NCBI RefSeq assembly: GCF_900104095.1
Contig: NZ_FNJO01000002.1
Location: 186,001-250,000, forward strand
Source: Ralstonia sp. 25mfcol4.1
GTDB lineage: Bacteria > Pseudomonadota > Gammaproteobacteria > Burkholderiales > Burkholderiaceae
Direction of reading: 5' to 3'
Length of the DNA stretch: 64,000 nt
Part shown: in pieces, positions 18,358-27,804 of the stretch
How the letters are laid out: each line of letters opens with the position of its first letter
Numbering within the stretch: the stretch's first letter is position 1
Program-made: the position numbers and the translations under genes
Notes under the pieces: generated by a model
Databases searched by the model: none
The model's input: the letters and a program-made list of their open reading frames with translations, nothing else
Told to the model about the DNA's origin: nothing

Positions 18358-19394
18358 CGAAACCCGAGCCGATCCGCGGCCTTGTAGAACCGTTGCCGGA
18401 TCAGATCGGCCCAGATTCCCGTGCCGCGCATGCGCGAAGCGAAATCGGCGTCGTAATCCTTGCCGCCGCGCATGTCGCGTACGCGGTTCATGACCCGCTC
18501 GGCACGGTCGGGAAAATGCGCCTGCAGCCATTCCTGGAACAGCGGGCGCACTTCCCACGGCAAACGCAACACGATGTAGTTCGCGTAGACCGCCCCCGCG
18601 TCATGCGCGGCTTCCAGAATTCTTTCCAGATCGGGCTCCGTGATGAACGGGATGACCGGCGCCACACTCACGCCCACCGGAATGCCGGCATCGGTCAGTG
18701 CGCGGATCGTCCGCAGCCGGCGCGACGGCGTGGCGGCGCGGGGCTCCAGCGTGCGCGCCAGCCCGGCATCCAGGGTGGTGATGGTTACGGCCGCCACCGC
18801 CAGCCGCTGCCCAGCCATCGGCGCCAGCAGGTCGATGTCGCGTTCGATCAGCGATGACTTCGTGATCAGCGCCACCGGGTGATCGGTCTCATGCAGCACT
18901 TCCAGAACCCCGCGCGTGATGCGCTGCTCGCGCTCGATCGGCTGGTAGGCATCGGTGTTCACGCCCAACGCAATCGTCTCGCAGCGATACGAGGGCCGGG
19001 ACAATTCGTCACGCAGGCGCTCCGCGGCATTGGCCTTGGCGTACAGCTTCGTCTCGAAATCGAGCCCCGGCGACAGGTCCAGGTAGGCGTGCGTCGGGCG
19101 CGCAAAACAGTAAATGCAGCCGTGTTCACAGCCGCGATACGGATTCAGTGACGTATCGAACGGGATATCGGGCGATGCATTGCGCGAGAGGATCGATCTG
19201 GCCTGCTCGCGCGTCACCTGCGTAACCAGTCTGGGCGGCAGCGCCGCGTCTGGACCCGTCCCATCGCCGGCTGTGGATTCCTCGGGCGCCAGCCAGCCAT
19301 CGTCGAACGCCTCGCGCTGATCTCGCTCGAAGCGTCCCTGCAGGTTGCTGACAGCGCCGCGGCCCTTTCGGGGCGGCATGGGAATCGGAGGCAT
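18252..19394 (-). CDS. PA0069-type radical SAM protein, probably SOS-regulated
   Basis: A 380-residue radical SAM enzyme. The [4Fe-4S] motif CEHGCIYC (CxxxCxxC) lies near residues 89-96, preceded by SLNPYRGC, as in the spore-photoproduct-lyase-related group that includes P. aeruginosa PA0069. It carries the further family segments LGVNTDAYQPIE and PWEVRPLFQEW. The substrate is unknown. The start is ATG 19394, or 19379; neither has a Shine-Dalgarno site. A LexA box covers the promoter -10, so induction by DNA damage is likely. To my recollection the P. aeruginosa homologue is also in its LexA regulon. A role in DNA or nucleotide repair is an inference. Confidence 0.85.
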   Translation of the reverse strand: MPPIPMPPRKGRGAVSNLQGRFERDQREAFDDGWLAPEESTAGDGTGPDAALPPRLVTQVTREQARSILSRNASPDIPFDTSLNPYRGCEHGCIYCFARPTHAYLDLSPGLDFETKLYAKANAAERLRDELSRPSYRCETIALGVNTDAYQPIEREQRITRGVLEVLHETDHPVALITKSSLIERDIDLLAPMAGQRLAVAAVTITTLDAGLARTLEPRAATPSRRLRTIRALTDAGIPVGVSVAPVIPFITEPDLERILEAAHDAGAVYANYIVLRLPWEVRPLFQEWLQAHFPDRAERVMNRVRDMRGGKDYDADFASRMRGTGIWADLIRQRFYKAADRLGFRYNRFELDTSRFRPPPRPTRSTRPCGGEDRQGSLF

Positions 19395-19417
19395 GGGCGG
19401 GTCTGGGGGCGATGAAA

Positions 19418-19437
19418 TACTGTATGAATATACAGTA
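19418..19437 (-). promoter_or_regulatory. LexA (SOS) box
   Basis: A 20-base near-palindrome, TACTGTATGAATATACAGTA, that matches the E. coli consensus CTGT-N8-ACAG with TA flanks on both sides. It lies 24 bases before the radical SAM ATG. Confidence 0.88.
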
Positions 19438-19455
19438 TCGATGACCGGGACCCAA
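19427..19455 (-). promoter_or_regulatory. promoter of the radical SAM gene
   Basis: On the minus strand TTGGGT (19450-19455) and TATATT (19427-19432) are 17 bases apart. The -10 is in the centre of the LexA box, so repressor binding should block RNA polymerase directly. The -35 is only nine bases downstream of the Lrp-type regulator's stop codon. Confidence 0.65.
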
Positions 19456-19463
19456 GCGCGATT

Positions 19464-19979
19464 TCAGGCCGTGCCGGATACGCTGCTTTCCTTGGCGTCC
19501 ACCGCAATCGCCAGCGTTTCCTTGATTTCTTCCATCACGACGTAGCTCTTCGACTGCGCGGCGCCGGGCAGTTGCAGCAGGATGTCGCCCAGCAGCCGGC
19601 GGTACTCGCCAATCTCGCGGATGCGTGCCTTGATCAGGTAATCGAAATCGCCGGACACCAGATGGCACTCCAGCACTTCGGGGATGCGCAGCACCTCGCG
19701 CCGGAACTGCTCGAACATGTTGCCCGACTTGTTGTTCAGCGATATCTCGACGAACACCAGCAGCGCGCTGCCCAGCAGGGCCGGATTCAGCCGCGCGTAG
19801 TAGCCCATGATGACGCCGTCGCGCTCCAGCCGCTTTACGCGCTCGATGCAGGGCGTGATCGTCAGTCCCACGGCCTCCGCCAGGTCTTTCATCGATATCC
19901 GGCCATCGCCCTGCAGCACCCCGAGGATCTTGCGATCCAGGCGGTCCAGGGAGCGGATCGGCTGGCGGCTCGTTCTCAT
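19464..19979 (-). CDS. Lrp/AsnC-family regulator, probably of dadA
   Basis: 171 residues: an N-terminal winged helix-turn-helix (LDRLDRKILGVLQGDGRISM, then DLAEAVGLTITPCIERVKRLE) and a C-terminal RAM ligand domain (about 85-160). AGGAAAG precedes the ATG at 19979. It is divergent from dadA with a 109-base gap that holds several palindromes. In proteobacteria such neighbours (DadR, BkdR type) switch on D-amino-acid or alanine catabolism in response to the amino acid. The specific control of dadA is inferred from position. Confidence 0.88.
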   Translation of the reverse strand: MRTSRQPIRSLDRLDRKILGVLQGDGRISMKDLAEAVGLTITPCIERVKRLERDGVIMGYYARLNPALLGSALLVFVEISLNNKSGNMFEQFRREVLRIPEVLECHLVSGDFDYLIKARIREIGEYRRLLGDILLQLPGAAQSKSYVVMEEIKETLAIAVDAKESSVSGTA

Positions 19980-20036
19980 GAATCTTTCCTGTTTTTTTAA
20001 GAAATTCGCGAACTAAGACTGCTTCGAAGTCAATAG

Positions 20037-20058
20037 TATAGAAGCGAATTCTTCTATA
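20037..20058. promoter_or_regulatory. palindromic operator candidate between lrp-type gene and dadA
   Basis: TATAGAAG and CTTCTATA flank a six-base centre. Two smaller dyads lie close by (TTCGCGAA near 20005 and CTTCGAAG near 20022). Lrp-family proteins often bind several phased AT-rich dyads, which fits. Confidence 0.5.
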
Positions 20059-20088
20059 GCCTTACTTGGCAGTACGGAGCCCCCGAAA

Positions 20089-21393
20089 ATGCGCGTTCTT
20101 GTTCTTGGCAGTGGCGTGATTGGCGTCACCAGTGCGTGGTACCTGGCCCGTGCCGGTCACGAAGTGACCGTGGTGGACCGCGAAGGCGGCCCGGCACTTG
20201 GCACCAGCTTTGCCAATGCCGGCCAGATCTCGCCGGGCTATGCGTCGCCATGGGCCGCTCCGGGCGTGCCGCTGAAGGCGATCAAGTGGATGTTCCAGGA
20301 ACATGCGCCGCTGACCATCAAGCCTGATGGCTCGCTGTTCCAGTTGCAGTGGATGTGGCAGATGCTGCAGAACTGCACGGCCGACCGCTATGCCGTGAAC
20401 AAGGAACGCATGGTGCGCCTGGCCGAGTACAGCCGTGACTGCATCCGCACGCTGCGCGCCGAGACCGGCATTGCCTACGAAGGCCGCCAGCAGGGCACGC
20501 TGCAGGTGTTCCGCACCGATGCGCAGATGGAAGCCGCCGCGCGCGACATCGCCGTGCTTGAAGAAGCGGGCGTGCCCTACGAATTGCTCTCGCGCGACGA
20601 ACTCGGCGCGAGCGAACCGGCCCTTGCCGCCGCTGGCCAAAAGCTGGCGGGCGGCTTGCGCCTGCCGAACGATGAAACCGGGGACTGCCAGCTGTTTACC
20701 GAACGGCTGGCAGCCATGGCTGCATCGATCGGCGTGCAGTTCCAGTACAACCGGTCGATCGACGGCCTGCTGACCCAGGGCGACGCCGTGACCGGCGCCA
20801 TCGTCGGCGGCGAGCCGATGCTGGCCGATGCCGTGGTGGTGGCACTGGGCAGCTGGTCCACGCCGTTCGTGAAGCCGGTGCTGCCGGGCCTCTCGAATCT
20901 GCCGGTCTATCCGCTCAAGGGCTTCTCGATCACGGTGCCGCTGCTCGATGCCGACAAGAGCCCGGTGTCGACGGTGCTCGACGAAACGTACAAGGTGGCG
21001 ATTACGCGCTTCGACGACCGTATCCGCGTGGGCGGCATGGCACAGATCGTCGGCTACGACCGCTCGCTCGATCCGAACAAGCGCCGCACGCTCGAACACG
21101 TGGTGACCGACCTGTTCCCGGGTGCCGGCGATGTGAGCCGTGCCACGTTCTGGACCGGCCTGCGTCCGATGACGCCGGACGGCACGCCCGTGGTGGGCCC
21201 TGCGGGCATTCGCGGCCTGTGGCTCAACACCGGCCACGGCACGCTGGGCTGGACCATGGCTTGCGGCTCGGGCAAGTTGCTGTCCGACCTGGTATCGGGC
21301 ACGCGCCCGGCGATTCGCGCCGACGACCTGTCGGTGGATCGCTATCGCAAGCCGACGCGCACGCACCATGTGCCCCGTCCGGTGGCGGCCTGA
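20089..21393 (+). CDS. dadA: DadA, D-amino acid dehydrogenase small subunit
   Basis: A 434-residue FAD enzyme that oxidises D-amino acids, mainly D-alanine, to keto acids at the inner membrane and passes electrons to the respiratory chain. The N-terminal dinucleotide fold is [20 protein letters not shown] (GxGxxG at 7-12). The segment [21 protein letters not shown] is typical of DadA, and the C-terminal [15 protein letters not shown], then [19 protein letters not shown], matches the family. No dadX racemase is next to it. Divergent from an Lrp-type regulator; a strong terminator follows. Confidence 0.94.
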   Translation: MRVLVLGSGVIGVTSAWYLARAGHEVTVVDREGGPALGTSFANAGQISPGYASPWAAPGVPLKAIKWMFQEHAPLTIKPDGSLFQLQWMWQMLQNCTADRYAVNKERMVRLAEYSRDCIRTLRAETGIAYEGRQQGTLQVFRTDAQMEAAARDIAVLEEAGVPYELLSRDELGASEPALAAAGQKLAGGLRLPNDETGDCQLFTERLAAMAASIGVQFQYNRSIDGLLTQGDAVTGAIVGGEPMLADAVVVALGSWSTPFVKPVLPGLSNLPVYPLKGFSITVPLLDADKSPVSTVLDETYKVAITRFDDRIRVGGMAQIVGYDRSLDPNKRRTLEHVVTDLFPGAGDVSRATFWTGLRPMTPDGTPVVGPAGIRGLWLNTGHGTLGWTMACGSGKLLSDLVSGTRPAIRADDLSVDRYRKPTRTHHVPRPVAA

Positions 21394-21417
21394 TTTCCTG
21401 GGCTGCAGAGACAGGAA

Positions 21418-21441
21418 GGGCGACCCGCGGGTCGCCCTTTT
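21418..21441 (+). terminator. Rho-independent terminator of dadA
   Basis: A perfect GGGCGACCC / GGGTCGCCC stem followed by TTTT, 25 bases after the dadA stop. The convergent acyl-CoA dehydrogenase gene ends 28 bases further on. Confidence 0.85.
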
Positions 21442-21468
21442 CGTATTGCTACGATGGCGTGACGCGCG

Positions 21469-23253
21469 TCAGAACTGGTCGGCCGTCATGGCCTTGATCG
21501 GCTCCGCGCCTTCCACGATGGCCGCGCGCAGCGACGAGGCCTGCGACAGGATGTGCTGGCCGAAGAAGTACGCGGTGGCGATCTTGGCGTCGTAGAACGC
21601 CGGATCTTCCTCACGCTTCGCATCGGCCGCCAGCATGGCGCGGCCCAGTTGCCAGCCCGACAGCACGATGCCGCAGAGCTTCAGGTAAGGCACGCTGCCG
21701 GCAAACACCGCGTTCGGGTCGCCCTTGGTATTTTCCACCACGAATTGCACCACGGCTTCCAGCGCCTCGCGGCCCAGCTTCAGCTGCGCCTGCACGGCCT
21801 TGAACGACGCGCCGCCATGCTTGCCCAGTTCGGCTTCGGTTTCGGCGATCTTCGCGCAGAGTGCACGCGCCACGGCGCCGCCGTCGCGCACGGTCTTGCG
21901 ACCGACCAGGTCGTTGGCCTGGATGGCCGTCGTGCCTTCGTAGATCGTCAGGATGCGGGCGTCGCGATAGTGCTGCGCCGCGCCCGTTTCCTCGATGAAG
22001 CCCATGCCGCCGTGGACCTGCACGCCCAGGCTCGTCACGTCGATCGACAGCTCGGTACTCCAGCCCTTCACCACCGGCACCAGGAACTCGTAGAGCGCCA
22101 TGTTCTCGCGGCGCACGGCTTCATCGGGATGCTGGTGGGCGATGTCGCTGGCGGCGGCGGCCACGTAGGCCACGGCGCGGGCGCCTTCGATCAGCGCGCG
22201 CATCGTCATCAGCATGCGCTTGACGTCAGGATGATGGATGATCGTCACCGCCTCGCGCGCCGATCCATCCACCGGCCGGCTCTGCACGCGATCCTTCGCG
22301 TACGCCACGGCCTGCTGGTAGGCGCGCTCGGAAATCGCAATGCCCTGCATCCCTACCGCGAAGCGCGCCGAGTTCATCATGATGAACATGTACTCGAGGC
22401 CGCGGTTCTCCTCGCCCACCAGCGTGCCGATGGCACCGCCATGGTCGCCGAACTGCAGCACGGCCGTGGGGCTGGCCTTGATGCCGAGCTTGTGCTCGAT
22501 CGACACGCACTGCACGTCGTTGCGCTCGCCCAGCGAACCATCGGCGTTCACCTTGAACTTCGGCACGATGAACAGCGAGATGCCCTTCACGCCTTCAGGC
22601 GCGGTCGGCGTGCGCGCCAGCACCAGGTGGACGATGTTGTCCGCCATGTCGTGCTCGCCATACGTGATGAAGATCTTGGTGCCGAAGATCCTGAACGTGC
22701 CATCGCCCTGCGGCTCGGCGCGCGTGCGCACCGCGGCCAGGTCCGACCCGGCCTGCGGCTCGGTCAGGTTCATCGTGCCCGTCCACTCGCCCGAGATCAG
22801 CTTGGGCAGGAAAGTGGCCTTCTGTTCATCGCTCCCGGCTGTCAGCAGTGCCTCGATGGCGCCGTCGGTCAGCAGCGGGCACAGCGCGAACGACAGGTTC
22901 GCACTGTTCAGCATTTCGATGCACGGCGTGGCCACCAGCTTGGGCAGGCCCTGGCCTTCGAACTCGGCCGGATGCAGCACGCCCTGCCAGCCGCCTTCGC
23001 CAAACTGGCGGAACGCGTCCTTGAAGCCGGCCGTGGTGGTGACCACGCCATCCTTCCAGCTGCTGGGGTTGAGGTCGCCCGGACGGTTCAGCGGCGCCAC
23101 CACCTGTTCGTTGAACTTGGCGGCTTCTTCGAGCACGGCCTGCGCCGTATCGGGGGTTGCCTCTTCATAGCCGGGCAACTGGCTGATCTGTTCAAGCCCT
23201 GCCAGTTCGTTCATGACGAACTGCATGTCCTTGAGTGGTGCGCGATAGGTCAT
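21469..23253 (-). CDS. acyl-CoA dehydrogenase (long, DmdC/AidB-like C-terminal extension)
   Basis: 594 residues, about 200 longer than short-chain acyl-CoA dehydrogenases. Core signatures are MNLTEPQAGSDLAAVRT (FAD and substrate site, near 160-176), GTKIFITYGEHDM and QVHGGMGFIEE, then a long helical C-terminal domain. Members of this family oxidise acyl-CoA thioesters including 3-methylthiopropanoyl-CoA; the substrate here is unknown. GGAG lies about nine bases before the ATG. etfA and etfB directly upstream encode its likely electron acceptor. Confidence 0.88.
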   Translation of the reverse strand: MTYRAPLKDMQFVMNELAGLEQISQLPGYEEATPDTAQAVLEEAAKFNEQVVAPLNRPGDLNPSSWKDGVVTTTAGFKDAFRQFGEGGWQGVLHPAEFEGQGLPKLVATPCIEMLNSANLSFALCPLLTDGAIEALLTAGSDEQKATFLPKLISGEWTGTMNLTEPQAGSDLAAVRTRAEPQGDGTFRIFGTKIFITYGEHDMADNIVHLVLARTPTAPEGVKGISLFIVPKFKVNADGSLGERNDVQCVSIEHKLGIKASPTAVLQFGDHGGAIGTLVGEENRGLEYMFIMMNSARFAVGMQGIAISERAYQQAVAYAKDRVQSRPVDGSAREAVTIIHHPDVKRMLMTMRALIEGARAVAYVAAAASDIAHQHPDEAVRRENMALYEFLVPVVKGWSTELSIDVTSLGVQVHGGMGFIEETGAAQHYRDARILTIYEGTTAIQANDLVGRKTVRDGGAVARALCAKIAETEAELGKHGGASFKAVQAQLKLGREALEAVVQFVVENTKGDPNAVFAGSVPYLKLCGIVLSGWQLGRAMLAADAKREEDPAFYDAKIATAYFFGQHILSQASSLRAAIVEGAEPIKAMTADQF

Positions 23254-23274
23254 CGTATGTCTCCACGATCCTGC

Positions 23275-23313
23275 AAAAAAGCCGCTCGCGGGAAGCTACC
23301 CGGAACGGCTTTA
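23275..23313 (-). terminator. terminator after etfA, overlapping the acyl-CoA dehydrogenase promoter
   Basis: Read on the minus strand: outer stem AAAGCCG / CGGCTTT with an inner CGGG / CCCG stem and six T at the end. It lies 58 bases after the etfA stop and ends 22 bases before the acyl-CoA dehydrogenase ATG. Confidence 0.7.
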
Positions 23314-23340
23314 TAGTAGTTCTGCTTGCGGCCGGTTCAA
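23313..23340 (-). promoter_or_regulatory. candidate promoter of the acyl-CoA dehydrogenase gene
   Basis: TTGAAC and TACTAT are 16 bases apart on the minus strand. The predicted start (about 23306) falls inside the first arm of the terminator, so this promoter's own RNA would not form the full hairpin. Confidence 0.45.
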
Positions 23341-23370
23341 TGCGATGTCGAACCGGCCGGTCGGGCTTTG

Positions 23371-24306
23371 TCAGCCCAGTGCTGCCACCAGCTCGGGCAC
23401 CACGGTGTTCAGGTCGCCCACCAGGCCGTAGTCCGCCACCGAGAAGATCGGAGCTTCCGCGTCCTTGTTGATCGCGACGATCACCTTGGAGTCCTTCATG
23501 CCGGCCAGATGCTGGATCGCGCCCGAGATACCGACGGCGATGTACAGCTGCGGGGCCACGATCTTGCCGGTCTGGCCCACCTGGTAGTCGTTCGGCACGA
23601 AGCCGGCATCGACTGCGGCACGCGATGCACCCAGCGCGGCGCCGAGCTTGTCGGCCAGCGGCGTCAGCACCTTGGTGTAGTTCTCGCCCGAACCCACGCC
23701 ACGGCCACCGGAGACGATGATCTTGGCGGCGGTCAGTTCCGGACGGTCGCTCTTGGTCACTTCACGCGACACGAATTGCGAGATGCCCGCGTCGGCCACG
23801 GCCGGCAGCGTTTCCACCGCAGCCGAGCCACCCTCGGCGGCGGCCGGGTCGAATGCCGTGCCACGCACCGTGATCACCTTGATCTTGTCTGCCGACTTGA
23901 CCGTGGCGATGGCGTTGCCGGCGTAGATCGGACGCTCGAACGTATCGGGCGAATCCACCTTGGTGATGTCCGACAGTTGTGCAACGTCCAGCTTGGCTGC
24001 CACGCGCGGCAGGATGTTCTTGCCCGAAGCCGTCGCCGGGGCGACGATGTGCGAGTAGTCGCTGGCGATGGCCAGGATCTGCTCGCCCACGTTTTCGGCC
24101 AGGCCGTCGGCAAAGTACGGTGCGTCGGCCAGCAGGACCTTCGCCACGCCAGCGATCTTCGCGGCGGCGTCGGCGGCAGCTTTGGCGTTGGAACCGGCCA
24201 CCAGCACGTGGACGTCGCCGCCGCACTGGGCGGCAGCCGTCACGGCGTTCAGCGTGGCGGCCTTGATCGATTGATTGTCGTGTTCAGCAATGACAAGTGC
24301 AGTCAT
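23371..24306 (-). CDS. etfA: EtfA, electron transfer flavoprotein alpha subunit
   Basis: A 311-residue FAD-binding subunit. The N-terminal domain is [15 protein letters not shown], and the C-terminal FAD site shows the [16 protein letters not shown] loop (near 199-214) and [23 protein letters not shown] split over the ETF-alpha signature. With EtfB it carries electrons from acyl-CoA dehydrogenases to ETF-ubiquinone oxidoreductase. It follows etfB by 19 bases. A GGGGGAGAAAAG site precedes the ATG. Confidence 0.96.
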   Translation of the reverse strand: MTALVIAEHDNQSIKAATLNAVTAAAQCGGDVHVLVAGSNAKAAADAAAKIAGVAKVLLADAPYFADGLAENVGEQILAIASDYSHIVAPATASGKNILPRVAAKLDVAQLSDITKVDSPDTFERPIYAGNAIATVKSADKIKVITVRGTAFDPAAAEGGSAAVETLPAVADAGISQFVSREVTKSDRPELTAAKIIVSGGRGVGSGENYTKVLTPLADKLGAALGASRAAVDAGFVPNDYQVGQTGKIVAPQLYIAVGISGAIQHLAGMKDSKVIVAINKDAEAPIFSVADYGLVGDLNTVVPELVAALG

Positions 24307-24325
24307 GTTCTTTTCTCCCCCGCGC

Positions 24326-25075
24326 TCAGATAACCTTGGCTTCCGACTTCAGCTTTTGCACCAGCGTGGCAACGTCCGGCACCATCACGCCGGCGCTGCG
24401 CTTGGCAGGCTCGACAACCTTGACGGTCTGCAGGCGCGGCTTCACATCGACGCCGAGGTCTTCCGGCTTCACGGTATCCAGCGGCTTCTTCTTCGCCTTC
24501 ATGATGTTCGGCAGCGTCACGTAGCGCGGCTCGTTCAGGCGCAGGTCGGTGGTCACCACGGCCGGCAGCTTGACCGACAGCGTTTCCAGACCGCCATCCA
24601 CTTCACGCGTCACCGAAGCCTTGCCGTCGGCCACCACCACCTTCGAGGCAAACGTGGCTTGCGGCAGGCCGGCCAGCGCGGCCACCATCTGGCCGGTCTG
24701 GTTCGAGTCATCGTCGATGGCCTGCTTGCCCAGGATCACCAGGCTCGGCTGTTCCTTGTCGATCAGTGCCTTCAGCAGCTTGGCCACGGCCAGCGGCTGC
24801 AGGTCTTCGTTCGACTCCACCAGGATGCCGCGGTCCGCGCCAATGGCCATCGCGGTACGCAGGGTTTCCTGGCACTGGGCCACGCCGCACGACACGGCGA
24901 TTACCTCGGTGACGACGCCGGCTTCCTTCAGGCGCACGGCCTCTTCGACGGCGATTTCGTCGAACGGGTTCATGCTCATCTTGACGTTGGCCAGGTCAAC
25001 GCCCGAGCCATCCGACTTCACGCGGACCTTGACGTTGTAGTCCACCACCCGCTTGACTGCGACGAGTACTTTCAT
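24326..25075 (-). CDS. etfB: EtfB, electron transfer flavoprotein beta subunit
   Basis: 249 residues, binding AMP in the EtfAB dimer. Typical features are [37 protein letters not shown] and [20 protein letters not shown] with KAKKKPL, the ETF-beta signature. It is the first gene of etfBA, upstream of an acyl-CoA dehydrogenase. A TATAAT hexamer lies about 52 bases before the ATG. Confidence 0.96.
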   Translation of the reverse strand: MKVLVAVKRVVDYNVKVRVKSDGSGVDLANVKMSMNPFDEIAVEEAVRLKEAGVVTEVIAVSCGVAQCQETLRTAMAIGADRGILVESNEDLQPLAVAKLLKALIDKEQPSLVILGKQAIDDDSNQTGQMVAALAGLPQATFASKVVVADGKASVTREVDGGLETLSVKLPAVVTTDLRLNEPRYVTLPNIMKAKKKPLDTVKPEDLGVDVKPRLQTVKVVEPAKRSAGVMVPDVATLVQKLKSEAKVI

Positions 25076-25126
25076 GCGCTCACTCCACTGATAGCTGATA
25101 GTTCCAAAGTTTTTGAATCGCTCGCC

Positions 25127-25132
25127 ATTATA
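25127..25132 (-). promoter_or_regulatory. -10 element for etfBA
   Basis: TATAAT on the minus strand, about 52 bases upstream of etfB. No good -35 is seen 16-18 bases further upstream. Confidence 0.45.
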
Positions 25133-25191
25133 ACCACCGGGGTGGCGACTCTCTTGTTTTTCGAACGATCGTACTATTTTATAGACAAAGA

Positions 25192-25254
25192 ATTGCCGGG
25201 CATAGCCGGCAATCCAAAAAATTCATCCCGATTGTGCCGCAGGATGCCCTGCGG
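25192..25254 (-). terminator. two hairpins after metQ
   Basis: Two stems downstream of the metQ stop: CCGCAGG / CCTGCGG (25237-25254, tetraloop) and ATTGCCGG / CCGGCAAT (25192-25213), the second followed on the minus strand by the T-rich TTCTTTGTCT. Together they probably end the metNIQ transcript. Confidence 0.6.
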
Positions 25255-25284
25255 GCCCATAGTTTGGATGAAAACTTCCAGAAA

Positions 25285-26079
25285 TTACCAAGCGGTAATC
25301 ACGGATTCCTTAAAAGTGCTTTGCACGTACTGCTTGATCTCGGGCGAGTGGTAAGCCTTCACCAGCTTCGCCACCCAGGGCTTGTCCTTGTCGGCGGCAC
25401 GGATGGCGATCAGGTTGGCGTACGGACCCTTGGGGCCTTCCATCGCAATGGCGTCACGCGTAGGCGACAGACCGGCCGACTCGGCATAGTTGCCGTTGAT
25501 GGCAGCGGCGTCCAGGTCGTCGAGCGAACGCGGCAGTTGGGCGGCGTCCAGTTCCACGATCTTGATCTTCTTCGGGTTCTCGACGATGTCCAGCGGTGTG
25601 GCTTTCAGGCCGGCGTCCGGGCGCAGCTTGATCAGACCCTTGGCCTGCAGCAACAGCAGACCGCGGCCACCGTTGGTGGGATCGTTCGGCACACCCACGC
25701 GGGCGCCCTGCCTGATCTGGTCGAGCGACTTGATCTTCTTCGAGTAGACGCCCATCGGGAACGTCACCGTGAAGGCGACATGCGTGAACTTGTAGCCGCG
25801 ATCCTTGATCTGGGCTTCCAGGTACGGCAGATGCTGGTAGCTGTTGGCGTCGAGATCGCCGGCGGCCAGCGCCGCGTTGGGCTGGATATAGTCGCTGAAT
25901 TCCACCACCTGGATGTTCAGGCCGTCCTTGGCCGCCACCTTCTTGACCTGCTCCATGATCTGCGCGTGCGGGCCACCCGTGACGCCGATCTTGATCGGCT
26001 TGTCCTGCGCGAACGCACCAGCCGACACCACCACACCCAGCGCGACGATGGCGCTCTTGATCATACTACGACGTTGCAT
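25285..26079 (-). CDS. metQ: MetQ, methionine-binding lipoprotein/periplasmic protein
   Basis: 264 residues of the NlpA/MetQ family. The signal peptide (MIKSAIVALGVVVSAGAFAQ) has no lipobox cysteine, so the mature protein is probably soluble in the periplasm rather than lipid-anchored. The mature part starts DKPIKIGVTGGPHAQIMEQV and has VEFSDYIQPNAALAAGDLDANSYQHLPYL split over the ligand cleft, plus the family segment VGVPNDPTNGGRGLLLL. It delivers methionine (probably either isomer) to MetNI. Third gene of metN-metI-metQ, 44 bases after metI. Confidence 0.92.
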   Translation of the reverse strand: MQRRSMIKSAIVALGVVVSAGAFAQDKPIKIGVTGGPHAQIMEQVKKVAAKDGLNIQVVEFSDYIQPNAALAAGDLDANSYQHLPYLEAQIKDRGYKFTHVAFTVTFPMGVYSKKIKSLDQIRQGARVGVPNDPTNGGRGLLLLQAKGLIKLRPDAGLKATPLDIVENPKKIKIVELDAAQLPRSLDDLDAAAINGNYAESAGLSPTRDAIAMEGPKGPYANLIAIRAADKDKPWVAKLVKAYHSPEIKQYVQSTFKESVITAW

Positions 26080-26123
26080 TTGCGATTTACCCCTGAGTTT
26101 CCCTGCTTATGAATGGTTGTGAA

Positions 26124-26777
26124 TCAACGATGGCTGATCCGGCGAACCAGCCAGTCGCCAAAGCTCTGCACGGCCTGGACGAACACGATCAGGATCAGCA
26201 CCACGGCCACCATGATCTCGGTGATGTACCGCTGGTAGCCGTAGCGGATGCCCAGGTCGCCGAGCCCGCCGCCGCCGATGGCGCCAGCCATGGCCGAATA
26301 GCCAACCAGGCTCACGAACGTGATCGTCAAACCCGCCACGATGCCGGGCATGGCCTCGGGCAGCAGCACCTTCCAGACAATTTGGCCCGTGGTGGCGCCC
26401 ATCGATTGCGCGGCCTCCACCAGACCCTTGTCTACCTCGCGCAGGGCGGCTTCCACCAGGCGCGCGATGAACGGCACGGCGGCGATGGTCAGCGGCACGA
26501 TGGCCGCCGTGGTGCCGATCGACGAGCCGACGATAAAGCGCGTGAACGGGATCACCACCACCAGCAGGATGATGAACGGGATCGAGCGCACCGCGTTCAC
26601 GACCACGCCAATCGTGCGGTTGAACAGCGGATGCGACAGCACGCCGCCGCGATTGGTCAGGTGCAGCAGCACGCCCAGCGGCACGCCCAGCAGCGAACCG
26701 ACCACGCCCGAGATCGCCACCATCAGCAAGGTCTCGCCGAACGACGACAGGAACAGGTCAAACATTTCAGACCACAT
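26124..26777 (-). CDS. metI: MetI, methionine ABC transporter permease
   Basis: A 217-residue inner-membrane permease with about five helices and the EAA loop [20 protein letters not shown] (near 110-130) that contacts MetN. The ATG at 26777 has GGAGGAG nine bases upstream and overlaps the metN stop by 11 bases, so the two are likely coupled. A second ATG at 26765 is possible. Confidence 0.94.
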   Translation of the reverse strand: MWSEMFDLFLSSFGETLLMVAISGVVGSLLGVPLGVLLHLTNRGGVLSHPLFNRTIGVVVNAVRSIPFIILLVVVIPFTRFIVGSSIGTTAAIVPLTIAAVPFIARLVEAALREVDKGLVEAAQSMGATTGQIVWKVLLPEAMPGIVAGLTITFVSLVGYSAMAGAIGGGGLGDLGIRYGYQRYITEIMVAVVLILIVFVQAVQSFGDWLVRRISHR

Positions 26778-27801
26778 GTTCGATCTCCTCCACGACCACG
26801 CCCTGCGTCTGCAGATAGTCCATCGCCGCGCGCACCGCGGCAGGTTCGCCCGTGGCCATGATCGCCAGCGAGCCAAATGCCTGGCCCTGGATCTCGTCGA
26901 TATGGCCATGCAGGATGTTGAAGTCCAGACCGTGCTGGCGAATGGCCTGTGCCAGCACCGGCTGGTCCACGTTCTCGCCGGTGAATGCCAGGCGGTAGAC
27001 GTGGTCGCGGCCATTGCCGAGACGGCTTTCCACACGCTTGAGCACACTGGCCGGCAGTTCCTGCGCAATTACGTCGCCGATCATCGCGCGGGTCACCTCG
27101 TGCCGCGGACGCAGGAACACGTCGATCACGCGGCCCGATTCCACGACCTGCCCGGCTTCGAGCACCGCCACGCGGTCGCAGACCTGCTTGATGACCTCCA
27201 TCTGGTGCGTGATCATGACAATGGTCAGGCCCAGTTCCTTGTTGATCTGCTTGAGCAGTTCCAGGATCGAGCGCGTGGTTTCCGGATCGAGCGCCGACGT
27301 GGCTTCGTCCGACAGCAGCACCTTGGGCTTGCTGGCGAGCGCCCGGGCAATGCCCACACGCTGCTTCTGTCCGCCGCTGATCTGCGCCGGATAACGGTCC
27401 CGCAGCTTCGACAGGCCGACCAGTTCCAGCAACGGCTCGACGGTCGCGGCGATCTCCTGCTTCGACTTGCCCGCCAGTTCGAGCGGCAGCGCCACGTTGT
27501 CATACACGGTGCGCGACGACAGCAGGTTGAAGTGCTGGAAGATCATGCCGATCTCGCGACGGGCCTCGCGCAGCGCGCCGTTGTTCAGCGCGGTGAGGTC
27601 CTGGCCGTCGACGATCATGCGGCCGCTGGACGGCCGGTTCAGCAGGTTGATGGCACGCACCAGCGTGCTCTTGCCGGCGCCGCTTCGGCCGATGATGCCG
27701 AAGATCTCGCCGGCGGCGATGGAGAGGCTGACATCGCGCAGGGCATGCACTTCCCCCGACCCGCCGGGGAACCGCTGCGAGAGTCCTTGCAGTTCGATCA
27801 T
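26767..27801 (-). CDS. metN: MetN, methionine ABC transporter ATP-binding protein
   Basis: 344 residues. Walker A is GRSGAGKST (38-46), signature ISGGQKQR (about 141-148), Walker [13 protein letters not shown], where Ser replaces the usual hydrophobic residue as is common in MetN. The C-terminal NIL/ACT-like domain (about 265-344) is the known site through which methionine inhibits transport. It is the first gene of metNIQ. No Shine-Dalgarno site precedes the ATG; instead a hairpin and a pyrimidine-rich tract abut it. Confidence 0.95.
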   Translation of the reverse strand: MIELQGLSQRFPGGSGEVHALRDVSLSIAAGEIFGIIGRSGAGKSTLVRAINLLNRPSSGRMIVDGQDLTALNNGALREARREIGMIFQHFNLLSSRTVYDNVALPLELAGKSKQEIAATVEPLLELVGLSKLRDRYPAQISGGQKQRVGIARALASKPKVLLSDEATSALDPETTRSILELLKQINKELGLTIVMITHQMEVIKQVCDRVAVLEAGQVVESGRVIDVFLRPRHEVTRAMIGDVIAQELPASVLKRVESRLGNGRDHVYRLAFTGENVDQPVLAQAIRQHGLDFNILHGHIDEIQGQAFGSLAIMATGEPAAVRAAMDYLQTQGVVVEEIEHVV

Positions 27802-27804
27802 GAA

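Noticed and set aside
23331..23357. The GCCGGTTC / GAACCGGC inverted repeat just after etfA as the etfA terminator.
   Set aside because: An 11-base loop and no T run; the hairpin at 23275-23313 with six T is the better terminator.
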